From NCBI GenBank assembly GCA_964531325.1, contig CAZHCW010000003.1:171116-235115 (forward strand): a stretch of DNA of 64,000 nucleotides, read 5' to 3'. Below are positions 35,086-43,810 of the stretch, one piece after another. Under the pieces are notes generated by a model that was given only the letters and a program-made list of their open reading frames with translations, was not told the origin of the DNA and searched no databases. Positions within the stretch are counted from its first letter, which is position 1. Every line of letters starts with the position of its first letter. The stretch comes from UTCHB3 sp964531325 (GTDB lineage Bacteria; Bacteroidota; Ignavibacteria; Ignavibacteriales; Ignavibacteriaceae). A program made the translations under genes and the position numbers.

Positions 35086-36116
35086 ATAAGTCCCTTTTCT
35101 ACCATAAGTTCGGCACAAAGTATCGCACCACCTGCAGCACCTCTTACTGTGTTATGGGATAAAACCGTAAACTTGTAATCAAAAATATTACACTCACGAA
35201 GTCTGCCAATAGAGGTCGCCATACCTTTGTCGATGTTGCGGTGGAGTCGCGGTTGTGGATATTTATCCTCATGGAAATAGTGCAACGGTTTCAGGGGAGC
35301 AAACGGAAGTTGAAGTGCTTGCGGTTCGGCAGAAAAATCATTCCATACTCTCAGAATATCTTCCTTTGAAGCTTTGCTTTTTAATTTTACCTGTATTGAC
35401 TCGGTGTGTCCATCAAGAACAGGTACTCTGTTTGTGGATGCACTAATCTTGATGTCAGTCAAATCGATCCCTGAACCGTTAAATTTACCGAGAATTTTTA
35501 ATGGTTCAGTCTCCAACTTTTCCTCTTCACCGCTGATAAAAGGGATAACATTGTCAGTGGAATCAAGTCCCGATACACCGGGATAACCTGCACCCGAAAG
35601 AGCCTGCATGGTAACCACATTTACAGATTCCAACCCAAAATTATCAAATAGTGGTTTTAATGCCATCACCATACCAATTGTAGAACAATTTGGATTTGTG
35701 ACGATGGCTCCGTTGTATTTCTGAATTTGCAGCAGTTGAAGATGCTCGCCATTAACCTCGGGGATGAGTAATGGCACATCAAGATCAAATCTGTGATTTC
35801 GTGAATTTGATACAACGATATAACCTGCCTTGGCAAAGTTTTCTTCAATTTCACCTGCGACGGAAGAATCGAGACCCGAAAATACAATTCTGCTTTCGAA
35901 TGGTGGTTCACAATTTTTTACGATCAGATCCCCAATCCCTTCGGGAATTGGTGAAGTCATAAACCAGTTAACAGCATCCTTGTATTTTTTCCCCGCCGAG
36001 CGGTCGGAAGCTCCAAGTTCACACAATTCAAAAAAAGAGTGATCTTCAAGAAGTTGAATAAATTTTTGTCCCACACTCCCTGTGGCACCAAGAACAGCTA
36101 CTTTAATTTTGGGCAT
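35082..36116 (-). CDS. asd: Aspartate-semialdehyde dehydrogenase
   Basis: The 344-residue enzyme has the NADP motif VAVLGATGSVGQKF, the catalytic cysteine in NPNCSTIGMV (about 140), and the substrate/dimer segments GAGYPGVSGLD and STNRVPVLDGHTES with the active-site His. This pattern fits the archaeal/fungal-like branch of ASADH. It reduces aspartyl phosphate to the semialdehyde that feeds lysine/DAP, methionine and threonine synthesis. dapB, a later step of the same pathway, lies on the same strand 3.8 kb upstream, separated by an accessory island on the other strand. Confidence 0.95.
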   Translation of the reverse strand: MPKIKVAVLGATGSVGQKFIQLLEDHSFFELCELGASDRSAGKKYKDAVNWFMTSPIPEGIGDLIVKNCEPPFESRIVFSGLDSSVAGEIEENFAKAGYIVVSNSRNHRFDLDVPLLIPEVNGEHLQLLQIQKYNGAIVTNPNCSTIGMVMALKPLFDNFGLESVNVVTMQALSGAGYPGVSGLDSTDNVIPFISGEEEKLETEPLKILGKFNGSGIDLTDIKISASTNRVPVLDGHTESIQVKLKSKASKEDILRVWNDFSAEPQALQLPFAPLKPLHYFHEDKYPQPRLHRNIDKGMATSIGRLRECNIFDYKFTVLSHNTVRGAAGGAILCAELMVEKGLI

Positions 36117-36254
36117 ATAATTCCAATTCTTGTTAAAAAGAAGATAATATTCGACTAAAAACGGAAGGCAAAGATAGGAAATTACGGTTGATATCGAAAG
36201 GGGGAAAGGACAGGTGTCAAAGATATAAGAAAAGGATAGAATTATCTATTGAAT

Positions 36255-36285
36255 TTTTGTCAAAAATGTGTTATTTTTGACAAAA
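36255..36285 (+). promoter_or_regulatory. Double operator upstream of the XRE-ImmA gene
   Basis: TTTTGTCAAAAA (36255-36266) and TTTTTGACAAAA (36274-36285) form a perfect 12-bp inverted repeat with a 7-base spacer. Each arm is itself nearly palindromic (TTTTTG-W-CAAAA), with centres about 20 bases apart, or two helical turns. It lies 27 bases before the ATG of the XRE gene, consistent with autorepression. Confidence 0.7.
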
Positions 36286-36300
36286 GGTTATTTTGTAACC
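36286..36300 (+). promoter_or_regulatory. Small inverted repeat before the XRE-ImmA start
   Basis: GGTTA and TAACC flank a 5-base loop (TTTTG), immediately after the double operator and just before GGAGGAG. It may be a hairpin at the mRNA 5' end or part of the operator. Confidence 0.4.
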
Positions 36301-36311
36301 CGGAGGAGAAA

Positions 36312-37412
36312 ATGGAAAAAATTGGTAAAAGATTAAAAGAATTAAGAAAACTTTACAAGTTTACCTTAAAAGAGGTGGGAGAGAAACTTGGAGTGGATAT
36401 TTCACTTGTTTCAAGATGGGAAAACGACGAACGGTCACCGAATCAGCAACAATTGGTTGATCTGGCTAAATTGTTTGAGGTTTCGTTTAATTTTTTAATA
36501 TTGGGTGATGAGTTAAAACAAATTAATTTCAGAACTCAATTGCCCAAGGAATCAGACGAATACAAAGCTCTGGTTAAAGTTTATCTCCAGGCAAATGAAA
36601 ATGTAGTAAACATTCGTAAACTTATAAAAAAGACAAAATCGAAGGTTTCCACAATCCACCCTTCCTACAAAGTGGAATCAATCGAGGATATTCCTGATGT
36701 TGTTAGAGAAGTTCGTGATTTCTATAAATTGAACAAAATCCTTTCTTATGATGAACTCAAAGAAGCCCTTAGAGAAAAGGATGTATTTGTCTTCGAGTGG
36801 CATATGCCGAATAAAATATCAGGATTCACTGTCCTCCAGGATATTAAAGTAATTTATTTAAATCGTTTACACACTATTGAGCGTAAACTATTCACGCTTG
36901 CCCATGAATTGGCGCACATTCTTTTACATGGAGATTCAGAAACTTCTTCCTTTGAGACAAATCTCGCCAGAAGATCAAAAGCTGAGAAGGAAGCGAATAT
37001 TTTTGCTTCGGAACTTATTTTGTCTGAGAAAAGACTTCGAAAACTCTTGGCGAAATACGGAGAAAGATTTAAGAATCCATCGTTTTTAAGGTCGGCGGCA
37101 AGGGTTTATAATGTATCTCCCGATTCAATGTTTTACAGGTTGCAGAAGATTGGATTCTTCAAACCATGGGAAAAGGTAAATTATATAAAACCGTTTAAAC
37201 AATCTGAAGATAAAAATGAATATCGTGTAACAGATATTGAATCGGAGGTAGATTCAAGCTATTTTGCGAGACTATATTCTGAATATATTGATGATGAGAT
37301 CTCTTTTGGCAAGTTTCGGGATTTACTCTTTACGGATGATATTTCGCTAAAGAATTATCTTGAAAATATTGATTCCCTGTTTGAAGATACTTCCGGTGAG
37401 GTGCATCATTGA
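36312..37412 (+). CDS. XRE regulator fused to an ImmA/IrrE metallopeptidase
   Basis: The 366-residue protein starts at ATG 36312 behind GGAGGAG. Residues about 1-65 form an XRE HTH (TLKEVGEKLGVDISLVSRWENDERSP). From about 130 to 260 there is an ImmA/IrrE zinc peptidase domain with HELAHILLHGD at about 197-207 and a downstream Glu in KEANIFASELILS. Proteins of this COG2856 architecture act as antitoxins or as protease-controlled switches in mobile elements and phage-defence loci. Its stop overlaps the next gene's TTG start by four bases (TTGA). The inverted repeats upstream suggest autoregulation. It is the first gene of the island between dapB and asd. Confidence 0.92.
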   Translation: MEKIGKRLKELRKLYKFTLKEVGEKLGVDISLVSRWENDERSPNQQQLVDLAKLFEVSFNFLILGDELKQINFRTQLPKESDEYKALVKVYLQANENVVNIRKLIKKTKSKVSTIHPSYKVESIEDIPDVVREVRDFYKLNKILSYDELKEALREKDVFVFEWHMPNKISGFTVLQDIKVIYLNRLHTIERKLFTLAHELAHILLHGDSETSSFETNLARRSKAEKEANIFASELILSEKRLRKLLAKYGERFKNPSFLRSAARVYNVSPDSMFYRLQKIGFFKPWEKVNYIKPFKQSEDKNEYRVTDIESEVDSSYFARLYSEYIDDEISFGKFRDLLFTDDISLKNYLENIDSLFEDTSGEVHH

Positions 37413-37939
37413 GTCACGAGAAAAAGAAGATCATACTTGATACTTCCGTCATATTAAACTTATTTGAAAGGGTTGCTACAAAAAAAGAGAATCTTCAAGA
37501 GCTCCTGTTTGAACGATTTGATATTTATACAACTCCAAAAGTGATTGAAGAGGCGACAAGGAGTAATAAAAGTAATCTCACCACAGATTTTATGGAAAGT
37601 GTGGTATGTAGTATTTCTCCGGATTTTAATAGTATTGATCCTGAATTATTCAGCGAGATGAATGAAAAACTTGATGAAGGTGAAGTTGAAGTAATCACTT
37701 GTTGTTTAAACTCAGGATACTTAAGTTCTATTGATGATCTGGGAGCAATTAAATACGGAAGAAAACTGGGAATAACCAATCTCGGTACTATTGTTCTGTT
37801 GAAAATTGCCTTCGATAATGGAACTATAAACTCCGCAGATGTGAGTTCTATGATATCAGAAATGCGCCAAAATGGAGCATATTTTAAGGAAATGAAGGAT
37901 AAGGACTTTGAAGCTTATTACAAGAAGTATCTCAAATAA
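37409..37939 (+). CDS. PIN-like domain protein (putative RNase toxin)
   Basis: The 176-residue protein begins KKIILDTSVILNLFE, the PIN-domain strand with its first acidic residue, followed by VIEEATR, LDEGEVEVITCC and YLSSIDDLGAIKYGRKLGI, which supply the other acidic metal ligands; it resembles DUF3368-type PIN proteins. PIN domains are Mg-dependent RNases and the commonest toxins of VapBC-like systems. The start is TTG 37409 inside the stop codon of the XRE-ImmA gene, so translation is tightly coupled, as in toxin-antitoxin pairs. The XRE-ImmA protein is the natural antitoxin candidate. Confidence 0.8.
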   Translation: MSHEKKKIILDTSVILNLFERVATKKENLQELLFERFDIYTTPKVIEEATRSNKSNLTTDFMESVVCSISPDFNSIDPELFSEMNEKLDEGEVEVITCCLNSGYLSSIDDLGAIKYGRKLGITNLGTIVLLKIAFDNGTINSADVSSMISEMRQNGAYFKEMKDKDFEAYYKKYLK

Positions 37940-38134
37940 AAATATTAAAGATAAACATCTGTTCCAGAAATGGGAATCATGAGGTAATTTAAAAAAGGCT
38001 AAAAAGTTGAGGGGGTTGAAAAAATTATTAGTAAGTTTGAGGAAATCTAAAAAATTTATTATCACAGGTCGTTTAAGACCGAAAATTGTACAGTAAAGTA
38101 TTTTTACATTAAGTTATTGGATGGAGGAACACAA

Positions 38135-39799
38135 ATGTATTTCGTAGAATTAGAACAAGCAAGATATGCCGAACTTTTAAAAAGCGAATTAGGGAGGGAA
38201 TTATTTCCCAACGGGCATCGGGTTGCCGGAGTTTATCGCGGTAAAATTCGAACTTATAGAATTGATCCTAAATATTCGGAGGAGAATTTAGAACCTGGTA
38301 TCAGGGAAGATGCTATAAATTATTTGTCAAAGATGGACTCGGAAAGACCAGGAAGAAGCGGGAAAAGAAAATATGTAGTTAACAATAGTTTATGCCACTC
38401 AAATACTGCCTATTTAAATTTTTGGTTTGCTTTTAACAGACATCCTGAGAAGCTTAAAAAATTGTTACTTTCTCTCGGCTACCCGGTTGAAGAGATGCTC
38501 AATCTTAGGAAAGATACACATGGTACTTCAGAAAGTAAGCCAATCTATGTCGGATTTGAATGGGGTGGTGAGAAAGATTATTTACGAGATAGAATCTGGA
38601 ACTTCTTTGGTACTCCCCAAGCACACAGTACCATTTGCGATTTTTACTTTCGGTTTAAAAGAACAGATGGTAAAATCCAAACGGTAATCGGAGAGTGGAA
38701 ATACACTGAAGACAATCAAATCAGTGGAAGAAAATTGACATCACGATTGAAAGAAAAAATCAGAGAATACAAGCGTTTTTTCTCGCACCTTAATTTACCT
38801 AAAAACTTAAACCGTGATGAATTGGCGTTTGACCCATTTAGACAATTGATGAGATTGCAGATTCTTGCTTCCGAAATGGAAAAAGTCAAAGAACAAAAAT
38901 CTGATGTCGTTTCATTACTCATGGTGACTCCAAGAGAAAATAGAAGCATAAACAATGATATCATTCCGCAGGGTTTAGGGTCTTTAGGGCAATCAATATT
39001 TGAAATTTGGGAGAAAATAGCTAAAAAAGATCGCTTTAAGGGTGTGTATCGTGAAGACTTGTTTAATCTGACGATCAAAAACGAGTGTTATCCAAATCAA
39101 GAGTGGTTAAACTACCTTGTTCAACGATACAACCTGGTTCCTTATAAAACACTGCCGTTCATAAAGGAAGTGAAAAATATTGAATTAGCAGAAGAAAAAG
39201 TCATGGTCGAAAAGACTGAGATAATTTTACACCAGCGTTATACTGTTGTTGATAACGCAATTGAAATTGAGTTGTTGCAAGCTGAATTGAGAGACAAATT
39301 TCTGGAAAATTCAGATGAAGTTGGTCAATTTGGTAAGTTGCCGATTAGTAAATGGTCAGTCTGTCAACTTGATGTCTCTGATGACAACAAAGTTTGGTAT
39401 TTGTACAATTTGCATACTGATATGCCCGGAACCCGTGGAGATAGATATTGGAATATTTTTGGTTCAGGTGAATATACAAATTGGAAATATGCAGAATTGG
39501 AATTGAACATACCGGTGGCTGGAATAGATCGAAGGATGCAGGGTGCTTTTGTAAAAGATGATTTCGGGAGAAGATATCTTGTTCATAGAGGTGGTTTACG
39601 AGGTAAAAAGAAAGCGATGAAAAGAAAATTTTTCATTGACAGATTTAATGGTGATAAAATCGTCGCCGGAGAAGGGAAAAAACTTCAAGAATTTGCTGTA
39701 ATTGCTTGTTTGGATGTTAATGGAGAAAAATTCATTAAAGATACGGTAAAGTTTCTAAATGAAGTGAAGAGAATCAAAGCTGAATTTAATAATTCGTAA
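38135..39799 (+). CDS. PD-(D/E)XK-type putative nuclease with an unassigned C-terminal domain
   Basis: From ATG 38135 (GGAGG nine bases upstream) the product is 554 residues. Around residues 165-195 it has CDFYFRFKRTDGK followed by VIGEWKYTED, a D...E-x-K pattern with the architecture of PGN_0703-like restriction-type nucleases; the preceding NNSLCHSNTAYLNFWFAF fits the same family. The region from about 385 to 554 (SKWSVCQLDVSDDNKVWYLY, RRYLVHRGGL, KRKFFIDRF) is a separate domain I do not recognise; it could be a DNA-reader or regulatory module. It lies 195 bases after the PIN-like gene on the same strand and is the last gene of the island. Function in defence is inference. Confidence 0.65.
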   Translation: MYFVELEQARYAELLKSELGRELFPNGHRVAGVYRGKIRTYRIDPKYSEENLEPGIREDAINYLSKMDSERPGRSGKRKYVVNNSLCHSNTAYLNFWFAFNRHPEKLKKLLLSLGYPVEEMLNLRKDTHGTSESKPIYVGFEWGGEKDYLRDRIWNFFGTPQAHSTICDFYFRFKRTDGKIQTVIGEWKYTEDNQISGRKLTSRLKEKIREYKRFFSHLNLPKNLNRDELAFDPFRQLMRLQILASEMEKVKEQKSDVVSLLMVTPRENRSINNDIIPQGLGSLGQSIFEIWEKIAKKDRFKGVYREDLFNLTIKNECYPNQEWLNYLVQRYNLVPYKTLPFIKEVKNIELAEEKVMVEKTEIILHQRYTVVDNAIEIELLQAELRDKFLENSDEVGQFGKLPISKWSVCQLDVSDDNKVWYLYNLHTDMPGTRGDRYWNIFGSGEYTNWKYAELELNIPVAGIDRRMQGAFVKDDFGRRYLVHRGGLRGKKKAMKRKFFIDRFNGDKIVAGEGKKLQEFAVIACLDVNGEKFIKDTVKFLNEVKRIKAEFNNS

Positions 39800-39822
39800 T
39801 TTAAAACCTAATATTTTACCCC

Positions 39823-39867
39823 CCCTAAGCTAGCATCTTAGGGCCAACGCCCCTTAACCGGGGCGTT
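39823..39867 (+). terminator. Double hairpin terminator closing the accessory island
   Basis: CCCTAAG/CTTAGGG (39823-39843, 7-bp stem) is followed at once by AACGCCCC/GGGGCGTT (39846-39867, 8-bp stem) and a T-rich tail. It sits 24 bases after the nuclease stop and before the convergent dapB stop. Confidence 0.8.
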
Positions 39868-39906
39868 TCTTATTTTAAACTGGATTTTAGGTTTGGAAGA
39901 TCGGGA

Positions 39907-40554
39907 TTATCCCCCAAAAACGACATCTTTGAATGTATAGAAGCCGGTTGGTTTGGTGAGGATAAAATTACAAGCCTGGAGGATGCCTTCTGCAAGAAAC
40001 TTGCGGTCGGTTGCTGAATGTGTTAGTGAAAGCACTTCGCCACTGCCAGCAAAAATGACAGTGTGATCACCCGGGATATGGCCCAATCGTTGTGAGTTAA
40101 TTGGAACTTCCTTTTTCATGGCATCTTTTATCATCAGTGCGGTGCCCGATGGTTGATCTTTTTTGAATCGATGGTGTGTCTCAGAGATCGCAGTATCCCA
40201 ATCGGGGAGGTCGGATGCAAGTATCTCGGCACATTTCAAAAGTACCTGAATACCTTTTGAATAGCTAAAGCTTTGAACAACGGGAAACTTCTCTGCGGAT
40301 TTTTTTAAGGTATCTATCTGTTCTGAAGAGAGTCCTGTGGTTCCGGAAACCAAAGGGCAATTAAATTTTTCCATGTAATACAAGACTGTATCAAAAACCT
40401 GGGGTTGTGAAAAATCGAGCAGCACCTCCGGAATTCCATCCTGCCTCATACCATCGAGATCAAGCGTAAAAACTGCTTGATGCCCCTGTTCGGAGAAAAA
40501 TTTGATGATCTCCTGACCCATTTTGCCTGATGCGCCAATCAAACCATAATTCAT
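39907..40554 (-). CDS. dapB: 4-hydroxy-tetrahydrodipicolinate reductase
   Basis: The 215-residue enzyme has the dinucleotide motif MNYGLIGASGKMGQEI, SGTTGLS (about 90), and the family signature SETHHRFKKDQPSGTAL with catalytic His and Lys (about 128-145), then the C-terminal KPTGFYTFKDVV. It is shorter than the typical 240-270 residues, mainly in the N-terminal domain. It catalyses the NAD(P)H-dependent second step of the DAP/lysine branch. AAAGGA precedes the ATG. The kinase gene lies 38 bases upstream on the same strand. asd lies downstream on this strand beyond the island. Confidence 0.95.
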   Translation of the reverse strand: MNYGLIGASGKMGQEIIKFFSEQGHQAVFTLDLDGMRQDGIPEVLLDFSQPQVFDTVLYYMEKFNCPLVSGTTGLSSEQIDTLKKSAEKFPVVQSFSYSKGIQVLLKCAEILASDLPDWDTAISETHHRFKKDQPSGTALMIKDAMKKEVPINSQRLGHIPGDHTVIFAGSGEVLSLTHSATDRKFLAEGILQACNFILTKPTGFYTFKDVVFGG

Positions 40555-40592
40555 GATGTTCCTTTCAAAAAATTTGTAACACTAATTTGAAA

Positions 40593-42554
40593 TTATACAA
40601 TTTTTGGGAAAATAATTGAAAATTTTGTTCCTTTACCTTCTTCTGAAGAAATTGTTATATCACCATTCAATTTGTGCACAAATTCGTAAACAAGAGAAAG
40701 TCCGATGCCCGATCCCCCCTCACCATCGGTACCTTTTGTGCGGTTGATATTTTTATTGTCAAGAATATTTTCGAGCAGAAGGGGGTTCATACCAATTCCG
40801 TTGTCTTCAACTTCGAGATGTATGGAATCGCCATTTTTGAACCATTTTAGAGATACTTTTCCCTCTTTATTCGTGAATTTTAATGAATTGCCGAGAAGAT
40901 TTCTTAAAATTGAATAGATGAGATTCTGATCGGTTTTCATCATTAAATCTTTTGACACATCCATTGTCATTTCAATCATTTTCATCCTGGCTGAATGTTT
41001 AAACAAATCGAAGGCTTTATGTGTAATAGTCGAAAGATTCACCATTTCAAATTTCGGTTGAATGATTTTTAAGTTCGATTGTGACCATTCAAGCAGATTT
41101 TCCAATAACTGGTAATTGTTTACAGTCACATGTTTTATGTTGTTAATGAAGGTGAGTTTTTCGTCATCAGTGAGAGTATCAAAATCGTCGAGAAGCATCT
41201 CTGAATATCCGAGCACAACAAAAAATGGATTTTTGAGATCATGTGCAATAACTCTAAAAAGTTTATCCTTAAACTGGTTGATTTCTCTTAACTCGTGGTT
41301 TAGTTTTCTTTTTTGACGGTAGGCGTAAAAAACAAAAGCAAAAAGTCCGATAACAACAACAATGATAAGGTAGAGGTAGGTAGTTTCCTGTTCCTTGTTA
41401 GCCAATTGTATTTGTGCGAGTTCAGCTTCCCGTTCAGTTTTTTCGTTTCTGTAAACCGCTTCAATTTGGGCACTTTTTTCGAGACCTTCCAAGGCTCTTA
41501 TTGAGTCTTTCATCTCTGCCGCAAGCCGGCTATAGTCGAAGGCATTTTTGAAGTCTTGTTGTAAGCCATAAAACTGTGAGGCAGTGTTAAAGACTGTAAA
41601 AGAGAAGTAAAATGATTTGATTTTAGCTGCAAGCGCGACGGCTTTATCGAGATAAGTTTTCCCCGTAGCAAAGTCATTTAAACGGGCATGGATTAGTGCA
41701 ACCTGGCAGTAGTCTGATATTATAGCCACATTCTGATTGATTTTGCTGTTAATTTCGAGAGATTTCAGGCGGTAATTCAGTGCCTCTTTAAAGTCGCCCC
41801 GGGTGAAATAGATTGTTGAGATTCCTCCAAAGGCGAAAGCCATCCCAATTTCCTCATTTCGTTTTTTGTGTTCGTCGAGGGTATAGCGATAAATTGAATA
41901 TGCCTTATCGTATTCACGGAGTTCAAAATAGACTTCTGCAATCCTGAGTTGAGCGGTTAATTCTCCCGGTTTATCATTGATTTTTTTTCTGATATCGATA
42001 ACTCTTTGAAGATATTCAATTGCTTTTGTATAATTCTTTTGATTGCTGTAAAGCACCCCAAGATTGAGGGCACAAAATGCGATCCCGGATGAATCTTTAA
42101 TTTCCTCAAAAATTTTAAGTCCTTTGAATGTTTGCTCTATGGCGAGGGAGCCATTCCCCATAAGCCGGTGCAGACTGCCAAGATTGTTGTACGAGTGGCC
42201 AAGTTGCAGCTTATCATTATATCGTTTAGCAGCTTCAAGCCCCCTGGAAAAATAGGCGAGGGCTTCTTTATAATCTCCAAGGTTTCTGTAGATTACACCG
42301 AGGTAGTTTAATGCAAGAGGTTTTTTAGTAAAAAGCTCGTTTTTCTCGATAATATTAAGAGCAATTTTCCCCGATTTTATTGAAAGTTCAGGGTTATCGC
42401 CTCTGTTTTTCCATGCAAATTCGAGATAGAGATTAACTTTTTCGGAATCATTGAGATTTGATGATTTTTTCTCCAACAATTGCCAGGCGTCTTGTGCACA
42501 AAGCGGAATGGAAAAAACAAAAAATATGAGATACTTAATAACAGACGATTTCAT
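40593..42554 (-). CDS. TPR-containing sensor histidine kinase
   Basis: The 653-residue protein has a signal peptide (YLIFFVFSIPLCAQ), about eight tetratricopeptide repeats (roughly 35-360; e.g. LQLGHSYNNLGSLHRLMGN), one membrane helix (YLYLIIVVVIGLFAFVFYAY, about 395-415), a HisKA domain with the phospho-acceptor in RVIAHDLKNPFFVVLGYSEM, and a HATPase domain (N box RNLLGNSLKFTN, G1 DNGIGM, G2 GGSGIGLSL). The TPR domain should lie in the periplasm and sense peptides or a partner protein. No response regulator is adjacent. It is 11 bases downstream of the amidohydrolase gene, and dapB follows 38 bases after it, so these genes may be cotranscribed. Confidence 0.93.
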   Translation of the reverse strand: MKSSVIKYLIFFVFSIPLCAQDAWQLLEKKSSNLNDSEKVNLYLEFAWKNRGDNPELSIKSGKIALNIIEKNELFTKKPLALNYLGVIYRNLGDYKEALAYFSRGLEAAKRYNDKLQLGHSYNNLGSLHRLMGNGSLAIEQTFKGLKIFEEIKDSSGIAFCALNLGVLYSNQKNYTKAIEYLQRVIDIRKKINDKPGELTAQLRIAEVYFELREYDKAYSIYRYTLDEHKKRNEEIGMAFAFGGISTIYFTRGDFKEALNYRLKSLEINSKINQNVAIISDYCQVALIHARLNDFATGKTYLDKAVALAAKIKSFYFSFTVFNTASQFYGLQQDFKNAFDYSRLAAEMKDSIRALEGLEKSAQIEAVYRNEKTEREAELAQIQLANKEQETTYLYLIIVVVIGLFAFVFYAYRQKRKLNHELREINQFKDKLFRVIAHDLKNPFFVVLGYSEMLLDDFDTLTDDEKLTFINNIKHVTVNNYQLLENLLEWSQSNLKIIQPKFEMVNLSTITHKAFDLFKHSARMKMIEMTMDVSKDLMMKTDQNLIYSILRNLLGNSLKFTNKEGKVSLKWFKNGDSIHLEVEDNGIGMNPLLLENILDNKNINRTKGTDGEGGSGIGLSLVYEFVHKLNGDITISSEEGKGTKFSIIFPKIV

Positions 42555-42565
42555 TATGATTTCCG

Positions 42566-43744
42566 TTACCGTCTTTCTTCGATCTGGTTATTCAGAATCA
42601 ATCGAAATGCTTCGGCTCCAAGTGATATGATATCATCTCCGGGCAGGAATTGGGGGGTATGCAGTCCAAATCTTTCACCTTTTGATGTGCCAAGCCAAAA
42701 CATAAAGGATGGGTATTTTTTGCTGAAAAAACCAAAATCCTCACCGGTAAATCTGCTTCCACAGTCAATAAACTTGAAGTTTTTTTCGAGGGCGGGTTTC
42801 AAATCATCATAAAGTTTTTCGTTTACAGTTACTTCAACATAGGGGTTATTGTCGTGCACAACCTCACATTTTACTTTAGTTTCATTTTCAACTTCAACGC
42901 CTATCCTGTAAAGTTCGTCGAGAAACCATTTAAAATCTTCGATCTTAAGAGCCCGAAGTGATCCATCAAACCTTGCAGTTGGGGGAACGATATTTCTTGC
43001 AATTCCGGAAGAGATTTTACCATAGCCGAACAGGATTTTTTTACCCGATGCATTCACTGCAGCTTTGGCTTTTTGCAGAAATAACATCAATCCATCGAAT
43101 GCATTAATTCCATTTTCGGGAAAAGCCACATGCGACTGTTTCCCCGTAAAATTGATGCCAATTGCATTTGAGGCTGCAAAGAGTGTCCCTTTTGTGGAGG
43201 CTATTACTCCGGTATCAAAATCATCATTTACATGTAAAGCAAAAGCCTTAACGATTTTGAATTTGTCGAGAAGTCCCGTTTTTATAAGAATATCGGCTCC
43301 ACCGCCACCTTCTTCGGCGGGCTGGAAAACAAAAATCAGGTTCTGATCTACCTTGTTTTTAACCACATCATTCAGGAATTGGTAAAGGATTGAAGTATGA
43401 ACATCATGTCCGCAAGCGTGCATTCTACCATTTTTTGAAGCGTAGGGGATTCCGGTTTCCTCAACCACCGGTAGTGCATCGATGTCAGCTCTAAAAAGGA
43501 GGTAGTCGCCTGAATTCACGGTATATTCAACCACAAGCCCTGTTGGAGTGGGTGTGTGAATTATAATGCCGGGGAGTTGCTCGATATTTTGTTTTAAGAG
43601 TTTGGTTGTTTCAAACTCCTCAAACATAAGTTCGGGGTTGGCGTGAAGTTTGTGTCTCAGTTCAATGGGTGACAGCATTAAGATATCCTTATTTTGAGCC
43701 TGTGCAAGGGCAAAAAGGAGAAAGGGGAGAAACAATTTGTACAT
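42566..43744 (-). CDS. M20D-family N-acyl amino acid amidohydrolase, exported
   Basis: The 392-residue protein starts with a signal peptide (YKLFLPFLLFALAQAQ) and follows the M20D pattern: LRHKLHANPELMFEEFETT, FRADIDALPVVEETG, the metal ligands in HACGHDVHTS and the QPAEEGGGGA Glu pair, a dimerisation domain, and SRFTGEDFGFFSKKYP near the end. Family members hydrolyse N-acyl amino acids, hippurate or IAA-amino acids. Because it is predicted to be exported, it probably processes extracellular acylated amino acids rather than acting in lysine synthesis. It lies upstream of the TPR kinase gene. Confidence 0.9.
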   Translation of the reverse strand: MYKLFLPFLLFALAQAQNKDILMLSPIELRHKLHANPELMFEEFETTKLLKQNIEQLPGIIIHTPTPTGLVVEYTVNSGDYLLFRADIDALPVVEETGIPYASKNGRMHACGHDVHTSILYQFLNDVVKNKVDQNLIFVFQPAEEGGGGADILIKTGLLDKFKIVKAFALHVNDDFDTGVIASTKGTLFAASNAIGINFTGKQSHVAFPENGINAFDGLMLFLQKAKAAVNASGKKILFGYGKISSGIARNIVPPTARFDGSLRALKIEDFKWFLDELYRIGVEVENETKVKCEVVHDNNPYVEVTVNEKLYDDLKPALEKNFKFIDCGSRFTGEDFGFFSKKYPSFMFWLGTSKGERFGLHTPQFLPGDDIISLGAEAFRLILNNQIEERR

Positions 43745-43810
43745 TATTTATTTTCTAAAAGTTCGACCTCTAATTTAACCAGAATTAAGGAATAAAACTT
43801 GTGGGTGCAG

